64,000 bases of DNA from Glacieibacterium frigidum. Lineage in GTDB: Bacteria > Pseudomonadota > Alphaproteobacteria > Sphingomonadales > Sphingomonadaceae. A program made the position numbers and the translations under genes. The stretch lies in the NCBI RefSeq assembly GCF_007097155.1, contig NZ_VJWA01000001.1, positions 708,501 through 772,500 on the forward strand. The letters run 5' to 3'. Positions 48,399 to 58,563 of the stretch are shown in pieces. Every line of letters begins with the position of its first letter. The first letter of the stretch is position 1. Under the pieces are notes generated by a model, which did no database searches, was not told the origin of the DNA, and saw only the letters and a program-made list of their open reading frames with translations.

Positions 48399-49028
48399 TC
48401 AGACCGCCGGGCCGGCGGGGCTGGCGTCGGTCTCGGTGGTTGCGTCGAGCGTCGCGTCGCCGGCGGGGGCGTCGCCCTCGACCGCCGTCTCGGCGTCGGC
48501 GGTGCTGCTGTCGACGACGGGCTCGGCGTCGGCCGGGGCCTCGACCGCAGTCTCGGCGTCAGCCGGGGCTTCGACAGCCGCCTCGACCTCGGGCGCAGCT
48601 TCCGGCTCGGGCTCGGGGGCCGGTGCGGCGGCGGCAGCGGCAGCAGCCTCGGCAGCGGCGACCTTGGCGGCCTCCTGCGCTTCGAGCGCCTCGCTCGCCT
48701 TAGTCGCCTTGACCTCGGCGCGCTCCTTGGCGTTGGCGCCGGGCTCGCCCTTCTTGGCGTTCATGCGCGCCGCACGGGTGCGGATGCCCATCGCGTCGAG
48801 GAAGCGCGCGACACGGTCCGACGGCTGGGCGCCGACGCCGAGCCAGTAGGACGCGCGCTCGCCGTCGAGCTTGATGCGCTCAGGCGATTCCTTGGGCAGC
48901 AGCGGGTTGTACGTGCCGATCTTCTCCAGGAAGCGGCCGTCGCGCGGCTGACGGCTGTCCGTCACCACGATCCGGTAGAAGGGACGCTTCTTCATGCCGC
49001 CGCGCGCCAGGCGAATTGCAATTGCCAT
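48399..49028 (-). CDS. rpsP: Small ribosomal subunit protein bS16 with long acidic C-terminal tail
   Basis: 209 residues. The first 80 are standard bS16 ([39 protein letters not shown]). A helical segment to about 120 is followed by an Ala run and a low-complexity Ala/Glu/Pro/Asp tail with a repeated VEAPADAE unit to the end. Bacterial bS16 is often 80-90 residues and alphaproteobacterial forms are longer, but this tail is extreme. It is likely disordered and solvent-exposed. Second gene after ffh. Confidence 0.94.
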   Translation of the reverse strand: MAIAIRLARGGMKKRPFYRIVVTDSRQPRDGRFLEKIGTYNPLLPKESPERIKLDGERASYWLGVGAQPSDRVARFLDAMGIRTRAARMNAKKGEPGANAKERAEVKATKASEALEAQEAAKVAAAEAAAAAAAAPAPEPEPEAAPEVEAAVEAPADAETAVEAPADAEPVVDSSTADAETAVEGDAPAGDATLDATTETDASPAGPAV

Positions 49029-49049
49029 GTCTGTCGTTCTCTCTCGTTT

Positions 49050-50489
49050 CTAGCGTTTGAACTTGTCGAACCCGGGGGGCATGCCGCCTGACCCGAGCAT
49101 TTTCTGAATATCCGGCATTCCGCCGCCGCCGCCCATGCCGGGCCCGCCGCCCATCTTGCCGAGCATCGCGGCCATGCCCTTCATGCCGCCCATCTTGCGC
49201 AGCTTCTTCATGGCGCCAGCCATTTCCTGGTGCATCTTGAGCACCTTGTTGACTTCCTGCACGGTCGTGCCGGCGCCCTTGGCGATGCGGATGCGGCGCT
49301 TGGCGGTGATGATCTCGGGCTTGCCGCGCTCCTTGGGGGTCATCGAGCAGATCACTGCCTCCATGCGCCCCAGGATGCGGTCGTCGACCTGGCCGTTCGC
49401 CATCGCCTTCTTGGCCTGGGCGACGCCGGGGATCATGTTCGCGATCGCGCCCAGTCCGCCCATCTTCTTCATCTGGCCGAGCTGGGTGCGCAGGTCCTCC
49501 ATGTCGAACTGGCCCTTGGCCATCTTGGCGGCCATCTTCTCGGCCGCCTCCTGCTCGAAGACTTCGGCCGCGCGCTCGACCAGGCCGACGACGTCGCCCA
49601 TGCCCAGGATGCGGCCCGCGACGCGCTGCGGATCGAACGCCTCGAGCGCGTCGAGCTTCTCGCCGGTGCCGGCGAACTTGATCGGCTTGCCCGTCACCGA
49701 GCGCATCGACAGCGCCGCACCGCCCCGCGCATCGCCGTCGAGGCGGGTCAGCACGACACCGGTCAGCGCGACCTGGCTACCAAAGGCAGTGGCGACATTG
49801 ACCGCGTCCTGGCCCGTCAGCGCGTCGACGACGAGCAGGATCTCGTTCGGCGCACCTTCGCGCGCCACCGCCTGCATCTCGCCCATCAGCGCGTCGTCGA
49901 CGTGGAGGCGGCCCGCGGTGTCGAGCATCAGCACGTCGAAGCCCTGCAGCTTCGCCGCCTGGCGGGCGCGGATAGCGATCTCGACGGGCTGCTGGCCCGG
50001 CACGATCGGCAGCGTCGCGACCTTGGTCTGCTCGCCCAGGATGCGCAGCTGCTCCTGCGCCGCCGGCCGTGCGACGTCCAAGGACGCCATCAGGACCTTC
50101 TTGCCCTGCTTCTCGGCCAGGCGCTTGGCGATCTTGGCGCAGGTCGTCGTCTTGCCCGACCCCTGCAGCCCGACCAGCATGATGACCGCGGGCGGCGTGA
50201 CGCCGAGGTTCAGCTCGACGGCTTCGGAGCCCAGCATCTCGACGAGCGCGTCGGAGACGATCTTGACGACCTGCTGCCCCGGCGTGACCGAACGGATGAC
50301 CTCGTGCCCGATGGCACGCGTCGTGACGTCGTCGATGAAGGTCTTGACGACGGGCAGCGCGACATCGGCCTCGAGCAGCGCGATCCGCACTTCCCGCATC
50401 GCCGCACGCACGTCGAGTTCGGTCAGCGCGCCGCGCCCGCGGAGCTTGTCGAATACGCCGCTCAGGCGGTCGGAAAGACTATCGAACAG
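49050..50489 (-). CDS. ffh: Signal recognition particle protein Ffh
   Basis: 479 residues counted from a CTG at 50487-50489 that opens the conserved N-terminus (M)FDSLSDRLSGVFDKLRG, with GGAG about 9 nt upstream. An in-frame TTG at 50504 adds five residues. Either way no ATG or GTG fits. The NG domain has GLQGSGKT (107-114), LDTAGRL and LTRLDGDARGG; the C-terminal M domain is Met-rich. With 4.5S RNA it targets inner-membrane proteins and works with FtsY (53465). First gene of the rpsP-rimM-trmD-rplS group. Confidence 0.94.
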   Translation of the reverse strand: MFDSLSDRLSGVFDKLRGRGALTELDVRAAMREVRIALLEADVALPVVKTFIDDVTTRAIGHEVIRSVTPGQQVVKIVSDALVEMLGSEAVELNLGVTPPAVIMLVGLQGSGKTTTCAKIAKRLAEKQGKKVLMASLDVARPAAQEQLRILGEQTKVATLPIVPGQQPVEIAIRARQAAKLQGFDVLMLDTAGRLHVDDALMGEMQAVAREGAPNEILLVVDALTGQDAVNVATAFGSQVALTGVVLTRLDGDARGGAALSMRSVTGKPIKFAGTGEKLDALEAFDPQRVAGRILGMGDVVGLVERAAEVFEQEAAEKMAAKMAKGQFDMEDLRTQLGQMKKMGGLGAIANMIPGVAQAKKAMANGQVDDRILGRMEAVICSMTPKERGKPEIITAKRRIRIAKGAGTTVQEVNKVLKMHQEMAGAMKKLRKMGGMKGMAAMLGKMGGGPGMGGGGGMPDIQKMLGSGGMPPGFDKFKR

Positions 50490-50693
50490 ACGCGGTCGCT
50501 CCAAATAGTAAAGCGCCGGTGAGCGCACCCGCGCAGACCGGCGTGCGCCCTCGGGCGCTTCGCTCCCCACCGGGGAACAGGCGGCGTGTAGGTCAGGCGG
50601 GCGTGCGGGTCAAGATCAGGTGCTGCGCCGGCTGGACAGCGCTCGTGACAAGTCGTCGATGACTGGCCGTTACAGGAGCGACTCCGAGGACCC

Positions 50694-52676
50694 TTATTTG
50701 CGGATCTTGAAGGATATGCCCTGCTGAATGCCGCCGCACACCACGCTGGCGCCATCGCGAAACGCGGGTTTGTACCGGAAATCGCGCGCGCTGCGTGCGG
50801 CAGCTTCGCTGAAGACCAATGGTGGATGGGCGACGACCGTCCTGACGCCCTGTGGAAGGCCCTTGCTGTCGATGTCGTAGCCGACCCGGACTTTTCCCTC
50901 GAAGCCCCAGCGCATCGCCTCGTTCGGAAAGTCTGCAGCACCGACCGTGGCGCGGGTCAGCGTCGGAGGCACCGGAACTGTCGAGCACTGTTCCGCCGTC
51001 AGCCCGGTCTCGGCCAACAGGGCGCGCGCCGTGTCGATGCGCCGGGCGGCAGCTTCGATCGAAGCGAGACCCAGTCGTGCGACCTGTCGAAGCTGATCAC
51101 CGTCCGCCAGCGCTGCCGAAGGGGTGGCAAGGATACGCCGGTAGGCTGCGGCCTGAGCTTCGGTATTTTTATTGGACGCGGTCCAACTCGCCAGCCGCAC
51201 AGCGACCAACGCCGATCCGCGCGTCGCTCCCAGCCCTTCACGATCGAGCGCGACGAGCAGCGCTTCGAGGGCCTGTGCCGATTCGCGAGACTGACGCCGC
51301 CAGTCGCCCTTGGCGCGCACTTCGGAGTCGATCTCGGCTTGGCGCAGACGCAAGTAGATCAGCAGGTCGGCGGGCGCGCCGTTCGCAGTAGCAATGCTGT
51401 AGGCGCTTGCAACGGCGCTCGCGGCCTCCGCGGCAGTGCGTACACCATTACCAATCAGCGCGAGCTGGACGGGCAGCAAGCGCGTCGACGATACGCCGTC
51501 GCTTACGGTACGCCGCGCGAGTTCGGCGCGCAGCACAGGTAGCGCGGCAGCCTCGGCGGGCGGTAGGTCGGTGACAGTACCCTGACGATCGAGCCAGGCC
51601 TCGCTGGCGGAGCCATAGGCGATGCGGTCGACCACCGCGGGCCCGCGATTGGCGCAGCGCAGCTCCAGCCGCACCGTCTGCCGCCAGAACGCCGGAAGCT
51701 TGACCGCAGCTTCGGGCCGCCACGACCAGCCGCGTACCGCCTGCGCGAACTCGACCGCCGCCGTCGGCGACGTCGCATAGACGGGCGTTGCGCCGGTGAC
51801 GCGGCCGTCATTGGCGATCTGGAATTCGACCACGGCCATGTCGTCGCGTCCCACCGCACCCACTGGCGCGCACGACGGCAGCGGCATGTCGGCGCCGAGC
51901 TCGAAGCCTTGCTCGGGCAGCTGGCCAGCACCGGTATAGGCGAGATACTTGCGCGTCGCCTCCTCGTCGCCGGCAAAGAACGCCGCGAGCCCGAGGTCGC
52001 CGCGGATGCGCACATCGGCGGCGCTGACTCGCGTGCTCAGCCCGCCCGCCGCACTCAGCGCCTTGTCGAGCCAGACGCGCGCCGCCTTCGGCTGTCCTGC
52101 GTTGAGTTCGATCCGCCCGCGCAGCGAGAGCAGCTGGGCATAGCTGTCGCGCTTCGTCTTGTCGGCGAACGCCGCCGCCCCGGCGCGCAGCGCCTCGTCG
52201 GCATAGGTGCGCGCCGCGGCGGGATCGCTGAAGGTCAGCACGCGCGCCGCGCCGATCGTCGCGCTCAGCCGTGCGCCTTCGTCGGGCGTGGCGGTGATCA
52301 CCGCGCGGTAGCTGCGCGCCGCCCCGTCGAAATCGATCAGCTGCTCCTGCGTCAGCCCCAGCTCGAGCATCGCGTTGACCCAGTCGGGCGACTTCGGGTC
52401 GAGCACCGGCAGCGCCGCCTGGATCAGCGCTACCGCCGCCTCGGGCTCGCCCAGCCCGAAAGCCGCAGTCCCCATGCGCGAGCGGACGATGGCGGCCTGC
52501 GTCTTCATCTTGGGATTCGCGTCGAGGCGCGGCAGGATGGCCGCGAACCCGCTGCGCGCTTCCGCAAACCGGCCCGCGTCGAAGGCGGCCTGCGCCGCGG
52601 CATATTGCTCCTGCAGCGTCGCCGCACCGGCGGGGACCGCGGCGAGAATCGCCAACGCCGTCAACGTCGTACGCAT
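50694..52676 (-). CDS. Exported TPR-like protein with TonB-type C-terminal domain
   Basis: 660 residues from ATG 52674-52676. A signal peptide (about 1-18, ending GAA) is followed by an Ala-rich helical-repeat region (roughly 20-230) of TPR character. A beta segment (VVEFQIANDGRVTGATPVYATS) and a second helical region follow. The end (MRWGFEGKVRVGYDIDSKGLPQGVRTVVAHPPLVFSEAA begins it) is a TonB-like domain with ARDFRYKPAF. It probably acts in the periplasm; no transmembrane anchor follows the signal. The substrate or partner is unknown. It is separated from ffh by 204 bp with no other gene. Confidence 0.7.
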   Translation of the reverse strand: MRTTLTALAILAAVPAGAATLQEQYAAAQAAFDAGRFAEARSGFAAILPRLDANPKMKTQAAIVRSRMGTAAFGLGEPEAAVALIQAALPVLDPKSPDWVNAMLELGLTQEQLIDFDGAARSYRAVITATPDEGARLSATIGAARVLTFSDPAAARTYADEALRAGAAAFADKTKRDSYAQLLSLRGRIELNAGQPKAARVWLDKALSAAGGLSTRVSAADVRIRGDLGLAAFFAGDEEATRKYLAYTGAGQLPEQGFELGADMPLPSCAPVGAVGRDDMAVVEFQIANDGRVTGATPVYATSPTAAVEFAQAVRGWSWRPEAAVKLPAFWRQTVRLELRCANRGPAVVDRIAYGSASEAWLDRQGTVTDLPPAEAAALPVLRAELARRTVSDGVSSTRLLPVQLALIGNGVRTAAEAASAVASAYSIATANGAPADLLIYLRLRQAEIDSEVRAKGDWRRQSRESAQALEALLVALDREGLGATRGSALVAVRLASWTASNKNTEAQAAAYRRILATPSAALADGDQLRQVARLGLASIEAAARRIDTARALLAETGLTAEQCSTVPVPPTLTRATVGAADFPNEAMRWGFEGKVRVGYDIDSKGLPQGVRTVVAHPPLVFSEAAARSARDFRYKPAFRDGASVVCGGIQQGISFKIRK

Positions 52677-52798
52677 GAAATCCCCTCGCAACCGCTCCGG
52701 CGATTTTTAACGCGGGGGCACACTGTCCGCCAGTCATTTCGGGCTTTCCGGGACGCGCCCGGAGCGATATCGGCGGGTGGTAATCGGGAGACACGCAC

Positions 52799-53176
52799 AT
52801 GAAGGCGACCGGACTGGCGATGCTGCTCGTACTGGCAGGCTGCGGCTCCGCACCGCCGCCGCCGACCGTGGTGAAGGAGGCGGCGTCGGCCACGCCCGTC
52901 GCCGACGCCTGGGCCGGGAAGTGGGTCGGGCCCGAAGGGCTGGTCATGGGGATCGTGGCCGAGGGCGACGGCCGCTACCGCCTGACCAACCAGTACACCC
53001 TCGACGACAAGGGTGTCTTCGAGGGTCGCATCGAGGGCGACGCGCTGGTCGTCGACCGCGCCGGCCAGACGGTCAGCATCCGCAAGGGCACGGGCGACGA
53101 GACCGGCATGAAATGGCTGGCGGGCAAGCAGGACTGCCTCGTTGTCGGCCCGGGCGAGGGATATTGCCGGGGGTGA
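52799..53176 (+). CDS. Small predicted lipoprotein
   Basis: 125 residues. The signal LAMLLVLAGC places the lipidated Cys at about 15. A Pro run is followed by a beta-rich segment (WAGKWVGPEGLVMGIVAEGDGRYRLTNQY) like small META- or lipocalin-type folds. Two later cysteines (DCLVVG, YCRG) may pair. No named family recognised. It is divergent from the TPR/TonB gene, with about 120 bp between starts. Confidence 0.72.
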   Translation: MKATGLAMLLVLAGCGSAPPPPTVVKEAASATPVADAWAGKWVGPEGLVMGIVAEGDGRYRLTNQYTLDDKGVFEGRIEGDALVVDRAGQTVSIRKGTGDETGMKWLAGKQDCLVVGPGEGYCRG

Positions 53177-53274
53177 GGGAATAGCCATGCCGCGGTCATC
53201 CGCAAGCGAAGGGCCTTCTGGCTTTGCCAGTTGCCGGTCGCGATAGTCTGCGAATACCGGATCGTCACGCTCGG

Positions 53275-53439
53275 ATGAAGCGCATTTACCTCCTAATCAT
53301 GATCGCAGTTTTCGCGCTGTTGCTCATGGGTGGACTCCTTGTGCAGGTCCTCCGAGCCAAGGACTGTACAGATCGGGGCGGCACGATCATCAGCATGCTG
53401 ACACGCGATCAGCAGTGTGCCGAGAAGAATAACCCATGA
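53275..53439 (+). CDS. 54-residue single-span membrane protein
   Basis: From ATG 53275, a Lys/Arg start leads straight to a hydrophobic segment (about 4-23, YLLIMIAVFALLLMGGLLVQ) and a short polar tail with two cysteines (DCTDRGG and QQCAEK). It could be a tail-out small membrane protein or an uncleaved signal anchor. GC content is lower than the neighbours. It ends 25 bp before the convergent ftsY. No family recognised; the coding call rests on the strong hydrophobic pattern alone. Confidence 0.5.
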   Translation: MKRIYLLIMIAVFALLLMGGLLVQVLRAKDCTDRGGTIISMLTRDQQCAEKNNP

Positions 53440-53464
53440 TCGCCAGTATGGCCGTCGGGAGAGC

Positions 53465-54394
53465 TTAATTGTTCATCTTCGCCGGCACGCCCGCCAGCGC
53501 GCTCGCAAACTCCGCCGCGTCGAAGCTGCGCAGGTCGCCCATGCCCTCGCCGACGCCGATCGCGTGGATCGGCAGGCCGAAGCGCTCGGCCGCGGCGACC
53601 AGCACGCCGCCGCGCGCGGTGCCGTCGAGCTTGGTCATCACCAGGCCGGTGACGCCGGCGATGTCGCGGAACACCTCGACCTGGTTTAGCGCGTTCTGGC
53701 CTGTGGTCGCGTCGAGGACGAGCACCGTGTCGTGCGGCGCGGTGATCGACAGCTTCTTGAGCACCCGGCGGACCTTGGCGAGCTCGTCCATCAGCCCCGC
53801 CTTGTTCTGCAGGCGGCCGGCGGTGTCGATAATCAGCACGTCAGTGCCCTTGGCACGCGCCGCCTCGAAGGCGTTGAACGCCAGCCCCGCCGCGTCGCCG
53901 CCCTCTGGGCCCGCAATGACCTCGACCCCGGCGCGCTCACCCCAGATCTTGAGCTGGGCGGTCGCGGCGGCGCGGAACGTGTCCCCGGCGGCGAGCATGA
54001 CGGTATAGTCCTGCTCGACGAAACGGTGCGCCAGCTTGGCGATGGTCGTCGTCTTGCCGCTGCCGTTGACGCCGACGACCAGGATGACCTGCGGGCGCGG
54101 GAAGACGGTCACCGCCAGCGGCTTGGCGACCGGGGCCAGCGTCGCGGCGATCTCGGTGGCGACCGCCGCACGCACCCCCGCATCGTCGATGTCGCGCCCG
54201 AACCGCTCCTCGCGCAGCCGCGTCGTGACCCGGCCCGCGACCGCGACCCCCAGGTCGGCGCCGATCAGCGCCTCCTCGATCTGGTCGAGGCGCGCATCGT
54301 CGAGGCGCGTCGCGGCGACGAAGCCGAGGCCCGCGCCCAGCTTCTCGCTGCTCCGCGACAGCCCGGTCCGCAGCTTGGTCAGCCAGTCGCTCAT
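53465..54394 (-). CDS. ftsY: Signal recognition particle receptor FtsY
   Basis: 309 residues from ATG 54392-54394. The N-domain is short and lacks the long acidic A-domain of E. coli. The G domain has GVNGSGKT (108-115), [16 protein letters not shown] and [10 protein letters not shown]. It binds Ffh-ribosome complexes at the inner membrane. The start overlaps the mtaB stop (ATGA). Confidence 0.96.
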   Translation of the reverse strand: MSDWLTKLRTGLSRSSEKLGAGLGFVAATRLDDARLDQIEEALIGADLGVAVAGRVTTRLREERFGRDIDDAGVRAAVATEIAATLAPVAKPLAVTVFPRPQVILVVGVNGSGKTTTIAKLAHRFVEQDYTVMLAAGDTFRAAATAQLKIWGERAGVEVIAGPEGGDAAGLAFNAFEAARAKGTDVLIIDTAGRLQNKAGLMDELAKVRRVLKKLSITAPHDTVLVLDATTGQNALNQVEVFRDIAGVTGLVMTKLDGTARGGVLVAAAERFGLPIHAIGVGEGMGDLRSFDAAEFASALAGVPAKMNN

Positions 54395-55623
54395 GCACAC
54401 TCCAATACGCCGTCGGCGACGCGGACGCCGGTGACGGTAACGATGCTGCCGGGCGCGGCCGGGGGCACGCGCGCGGGGTGAAAGCCCTCGGTTCGCCCGC
54501 GCGTTCCCGACCGCTCGACGAGGACCCGCTGCGGGCGGCCGCACTGCGCGGCGAGTGCCGTGGCGGTGCGTAGCTCGCCCAAGGCGCGCAGGCGGGCGGC
54601 GCGGTCGCGTGTCGTCGCGGGCGGCACCTGCGGCATTCGCGCGGCGGGCGTGCCGGGGCGCGGCGAGTAGGGGAAGACGTGGAGCTGGGTCAGGCCGCAC
54701 TCGTCGACCAGCGCTGCCGTCTGCTCGAACATCGCCTCGGTCTCGGTCGGGAAGCCGGTGATCAGGTCTGCGGCAAAGGCGATCTCCGGCCGCCGCGCCC
54801 GCAAGCTCGCGCAGAAGCGGATGGCATGGTCGCGCCCGTGGCGGCGGCGCATGCGCTTCAGGATCAGGTCGTCGCCCGCCTGCAGCGACAGATGCAGCTG
54901 CGGCATGATCCGCGGCTCGGACGCGATCAGGTCGAGGAGGAGCGGGTCGGCCTCAATCGAATCGATCGAGCTCAGGCGCAGGCGGGGCAGGGCGGTCTCG
55001 GCGAGGATGCGGCGGACGAGCTGGCCCAGCGTCGTGCCGGCATGGGCATAGCTCGTCAGGTCGACGCCGGTCAGCACGACCTCGTTGCAGCCGGCTTCGT
55101 GAAGAGCGGCGATGCGCGCGACGACGGTGTCGGGAGCTTCGGAGGTCGAGGGGCCACGCGCGCGGGCGATGATGCAGAAGGTGCAGGCGTGGTCGCAGCC
55201 GTTCTGGACGGGGACGAAGGCGCGGGTGTGAATGGGGGCGTCAGCTCCCCTCCCGGTACGGGAGGGGCCGGGGGTGGGCAGTGTCGACAGGCTCGACATT
55301 TGGAGCTGGGGGTTACTGCCCACTCTCAGCCCCTCCCGTACCGGGAGGGGGGCACGATACGAGCTAGCCTCGAACTTGCCCCGCCGCCCCACCGTCGCGA
55401 ACCCCGCGAACGCCCCGGCCTCGACCTCCGCCGCGCACCCCGTCACGACCACCCGCGAACCGCCCCGCGCCGCCCGCCGCGCCGCCTGCGCGCCCGTCCG
55501 CACGGCCTCGGCGGTGACCGCGCACGAGTTGACGATGACCAGATCGGGATCGTCGACCAGCCCCCCCAGCACCGCCGATTCGGCGATGTTGAGCCGGCAG
55601 CCGAAGCTCAGCACCTGCGTCAC
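54391..55623 (-). CDS. mtaB: tRNA t6A37 methylthiotransferase MtaB, with in-frame palindromic insert
   Basis: 410 residues from GTG 55621-55623, overlapping the dapF stop (GTGA). The N-terminal UPF0004 domain has cysteines C9 (FGCRLN), C34 (NSCAV) and C63 (VTGCA). The radical-SAM motif CDHACTFC provides C143, C147 and C150, and a TRAM-like C-terminus follows. It adds a methylthio group to t6A at position 37 of certain tRNAs. Residues about 87-129, in the linker between the two Fe-S domains, are encoded by a REP-like doublet (55247-55350), yet the frame stays open. Catalytic residues are unaffected. Confidence 0.9.
   Translation of the reverse strand: MTQVLSFGCRLNIAESAVLGGLVDDPDLVIVNSCAVTAEAVRTGAQAARRAARGGSRVVVTGCAAEVEAGAFAGFATVGRRGKFEASSYRAPLPVREGLRVGSNPQLQMSSLSTLPTPGPSRTGRGADAPIHTRAFVPVQNGCDHACTFCIIARARGPSTSEAPDTVVARIAALHEAGCNEVVLTGVDLTSYAHAGTTLGQLVRRILAETALPRLRLSSIDSIEADPLLLDLIASEPRIMPQLHLSLQAGDDLILKRMRRRHGRDHAIRFCASLRARRPEIAFAADLITGFPTETEAMFEQTAALVDECGLTQLHVFPYSPRPGTPAARMPQVPPATTRDRAARLRALGELRTATALAAQCGRPQRVLVERSGTRGRTEGFHPARVPPAAPGSIVTVTGVRVADGVLECA
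55247..55350. repeat. REP-like doublet inside the mtaB coding region
   Basis: Two 21-bp units (55247-55267 and 55330-55350) are exact reverse complements. Each is itself a hairpin with a 9-bp stem (CCCCTCCCG/CGGGAGGGG) and a 3-nt loop (GTA or TAC). Related sequence extends about 15 bp past each unit on the inner side, giving a palindrome of roughly 110 bp. The element is translated through in frame. Confidence 0.9.
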
Positions 55624-56423
55624 GCGAAGTCGTCCGGGTCGATCTCGCCGTCGAACACCCGCGTCGCGGGGCCGCTCAGCGTCGCGCCGCCGCCCTGTGC
55701 CCACGCGACCTCGACCGTCCCGCCGGGCAGCGTCACCGCGACCGGCGAGCGCACCAGCCCGCGCCGTATGCCGGCGACCGCCGCCGCCACCGCCCCGGTC
55801 CCGCAGGCGCGCGTCAGTCCCGCCCCGCGCTCCCAGACGCGCAGCGTTAGCCCCGCGTCGGTCACCTGCGCGACGCCGACATTGACCCGCTCGGGGAACA
55901 GCGCGTCGGTCTCGATCTCCGGCCCGAGCGTCTCGAGCGGCACCGCAGCGGTATCGGGCACGAAGAATACGACGTGCGGGTTGCCGATGCTGAGCGCCAT
56001 AGGCCCTTCGAGCTCTCCCCACGCCACCGGCAGCCGCGCGCTGTCCATCGCATAGGCCAGCGGCACCGCATCCCAGTCGAACCGCGGCACCCCCATGTCG
56101 ACGCTCGCCGCCCCGGCGGTGGCGGTCGCGTGAAGCAGTCCGCCCGCAGTGTCGATCGACGGCGCACCGCCCAGCCACGCCGCGACGCAGCGCGCGCCGT
56201 TGCCGCAGCTCTGCACCTCGCCGCCGTCGGAGTTCCAGATCCGCATAAAGACGTCGGCGCGGTCGCTGGGCTCGAGCACGAACAGCTGGTCGCAGCCGAT
56301 ACCGGTGTGGCGGTCGCTCAGGCTCCGCACCTGCTGTGTGGTCAAGGGCAACGGCTCAGCCCGCGCATCGAACAGCACGAAATCGTTGCCCAGGCCGTGC
56401 ATCTTGGTGAAGGGGCGCCGCAT
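55620..56423 (-). CDS. dapF: Diaminopimelate epimerase
   Basis: 267 residues. Converts LL- to meso-diaminopimelate for lysine and peptidoglycan. The two catalytic Cys are in [10 protein letters not shown] and [25 protein letters not shown] at the N-terminus and [10 protein letters not shown] confirm the family. Its stop overlaps the mtaB start; divergent from ispG. Confidence 0.96.
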   Translation of the reverse strand: MRRPFTKMHGLGNDFVLFDARAEPLPLTTQQVRSLSDRHTGIGCDQLFVLEPSDRADVFMRIWNSDGGEVQSCGNGARCVAAWLGGAPSIDTAGGLLHATATAGAASVDMGVPRFDWDAVPLAYAMDSARLPVAWGELEGPMALSIGNPHVVFFVPDTAAVPLETLGPEIETDALFPERVNVGVAQVTDAGLTLRVWERGAGLTRACGTGAVAAAVAGIRRGLVRSPVAVTLPGGTVEVAWAQGGGATLSGPATRVFDGEIDPDDFA

Positions 56424-56509
56424 GGGGCGACGATGTAGCGCCTCGATGCCTTGATGACGAGGGCGTGCGCGCTCGCTATATCGCGGGCCATGCCTTCGAA
56501 AGCCCGAAC

Positions 56510-57634
56510 ATGAGCGTCCGCCCCTGGCGCGATATCGTCCGCCGTCCCTCGCGAAGGATCATGGTCGGCAAGGTGCCCGTCGGCGGCGGTGCGCCGATCG
56601 CCGTCCAGACGATGACCAACACGCCCACCGAGGACGCCGCCGCGACGATCGACCAGATCCGCCGCTGCGTCGAGGTCGGCGCCGACATCGTCCGCGTCAG
56701 CTGCCCGACCGTCGAGGCGACCGCCGCGATGGGCGCGATCTGCCGCGCCAGCGAAGTGCCGATCGTCGCCGACATCCACTTTCACTACAAGCGCGCGCTC
56801 GAAGCCGCCGACGCGGGCGCCGCCTGCCTGCGCATCAACCCCGGCAACATCGGCAGCCAGGAGCGCGTCCGCGAGGTCGTGCGCGCTGCCAAGGCCAACG
56901 GCTGCTCGATGCGCATCGGCGTCAACGCCGGCAGCCTGGAGCGCCACCTGCTCGAAAAGTACGGCGAGCCGTGCCCCGAGGCGCTCGTCGAATCGGCGCT
57001 CGAACATATGAAGATGCTGCAGGACGAGGACTTCCACGAGTTCAAGGTCAGCGTGAAGGCCAGCGACGTGTTCCTCGCCGTCGCCGCCTACCAGGGGCTG
57101 TCGGAGGTCTGCGACTATCCCCTCCATCTCGGGATCACCGAGGCCGGCGGCCTGCAGGGCGGCACGGTCAAGTCGTCGATCGGGCTCGGCATGCTGCTGT
57201 GGGCGGGTATCGGCGACACGATCCGCGTCTCGTTGTCGGCGGACCCGGTCGAGGAGGTCAAGGTCGGCTATCACATGCTCAAGTCGCTCGGCATCCGGGC
57301 GCGCGGCGTGCGGGTGGTGTCGTGCCCCAGCTGCGCGCGCCAGGGCTTCGACGTCGTGAAGACCGTCGAGCGCCTCGAAACCGCGCTCGCCCACGTCACC
57401 ACCGAGCTGTCGCTCAGCGTGCTCGGCTGCGTCGTCAACGGCCCGGGCGAAGCGCGCGAGACCGACATCGGCATCACCGGCGGCGGCGGTGGCAAGCACA
57501 TGGTCTATCTGTCGGGCGTCACCAGCCACCATATCGACGAACCCGCGATGGTCGACCACATCGTGTCGCTGGTCGAGAAGAAGGCGGCGGAGATCGAGGC
57601 GGCGAAGGCGATGACGCTGCTGGCCGCCGAGTGA
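56510..57634 (+). CDS. ispG: (E)-4-hydroxy-3-methylbut-2-enyl-diphosphate synthase
   Basis: 374 residues from ATG 56510; an earlier in-frame start adds 15 unlikely residues. IspG reduces MEcPP to HMBPP in the non-mevalonate isoprenoid pathway. The [4Fe-4S] cysteines are C272 and C275 in [10 protein letters not shown] and C307 in [10 protein letters not shown]. Length matches the short bacterial form. The stop overlaps the GNAT gene's GTG (GTGA). Cluster supply would come from the Suf system. Confidence 0.97.
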   Translation: MSVRPWRDIVRRPSRRIMVGKVPVGGGAPIAVQTMTNTPTEDAAATIDQIRRCVEVGADIVRVSCPTVEATAAMGAICRASEVPIVADIHFHYKRALEAADAGAACLRINPGNIGSQERVREVVRAAKANGCSMRIGVNAGSLERHLLEKYGEPCPEALVESALEHMKMLQDEDFHEFKVSVKASDVFLAVAAYQGLSEVCDYPLHLGITEAGGLQGGTVKSSIGLGMLLWAGIGDTIRVSLSADPVEEVKVGYHMLKSLGIRARGVRVVSCPSCARQGFDVVKTVERLETALAHVTTELSLSVLGCVVNGPGEARETDIGITGGGGGKHMVYLSGVTSHHIDEPAMVDHIVSLVEKKAAEIEAAKAMTLLAAE

Positions 57635-58098
57635 TCCGCGCCATCACCCCCGCCGACGTCGGAACCGTCCTGCAACTGATCCGCGACCTCGCGGCCTATG
57701 AGCGCGACCCCGATGCGGTGAAGGCGACCCACGAGACGCTGCACGAGGCGCTGTTCGGCGCGACGCCTGCCGCCGAGGCCGTGCTCGCCGAGATCGACGG
57801 CGAGGCCGTCGGCGTCGCGCTGTTCTTCTTCAACTTCTCGACGTGGAGCGGCAAGCGCGGCCTGTACCTCGAGGACCTTTTCGTCCGCGAGGCGGCGCGC
57901 GGGACGGGGACGGGCACCGCGCTGCTGCGCCACCTCGCGCGCATCGCCATCGAGCGCGACTGCGCGCGCTTCGAATGGGCAGTGCTCGACTGGAACGCGC
58001 CCGCGATCGGCTTCTACAAGTCGATCGGCGCGGTCGCGATGACCGACTGGACGATCATGCGCGTCGAGGGCGACGCGCTGGCGAAGCTCGCCGCCTGA
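57631..58098 (+). CDS. GNAT-family N-acetyltransferase
   Basis: 155 residues from GTG 57631. GNAT fold: [42 protein letters not shown] and the acetyl-CoA loop [17 protein letters not shown], then YKSIGA near the end. It resembles the diamine (SSAT-like) acetyltransferase group, but the substrate is not certain. Coupled to ispG (GTGA) and to the SMR gene (TGATG). Confidence 0.88.
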   Translation: MIRAITPADVGTVLQLIRDLAAYERDPDAVKATHETLHEALFGATPAAEAVLAEIDGEAVGVALFFFNFSTWSGKRGLYLEDLFVREAARGTGTGTALLRHLARIAIERDCARFEWAVLDWNAPAIGFYKSIGAVAMTDWTIMRVEGDALAKLAA

Positions 58099-58412
58099 TG
58101 GCGTGGGCCGCGCTCGTGCTGGGCGGGCTGTTCGAAGTCGGCTTCACCACCGCGCTGCGACACGTCGATGGATTCCGTAACTGGCCGTGGGTGCTGGCGT
58201 TCCTGATCTCGGTGAGCCTCAGCATGGGCCTTCTCGAATACGCGTCGCGGTCTATCCCGCTCGGCACCGCGTACGCGGTCTGGGTCGGCATTGGTGCGGT
58301 CGGGACGGTGCTCGTCGGCATTCTCGCCTATAACGAAGCGTCGAGCTGGCCGCGGCTGTTGCTGATCGCCGCGCTCGTCGGCTGCATCGTCGGACTCAAA
58401 CTGCTGCGCTGA
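58098..58412 (+). CDS. Small multidrug resistance (SugE/Gdx-like) transporter
   Basis: 104 residues with four transmembrane helices. The membrane-embedded Glu is in [10 protein letters not shown] (about position 13). [24 protein letters not shown] is the SMR signature, and the sequence is closer to SugE/Gdx guanidinium exporters than to EmrE, judging by GIGAVGT. Works as a proton-coupled dimer in the inner membrane. Shares one base with the GNAT stop. Confidence 0.9.
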   Translation: MAWAALVLGGLFEVGFTTALRHVDGFRNWPWVLAFLISVSLSMGLLEYASRSIPLGTAYAVWVGIGAVGTVLVGILAYNEASSWPRLLLIAALVGCIVGLKLLR

Positions 58413-58563
58413 CTTGACACAGACGAACCGATATGGTACATCTTGTCGGTCGGTGTGGTGGGATCCGGCAACGACGCGTTTTCGAGCCGATGAATTCCTG
58501 AAAAACACGTCTCTGGTGTCAAAGTCGCTCACTTGTTCATATTCAGCTGCGGAGAAAGCGCCG

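Noticed and set aside
56492..56515. A tiny ATG...TGA frame just before ispG as a leader peptide
   Set aside because: Only seven codons, no regulatory pattern such as repeated codons or attenuator hairpins.
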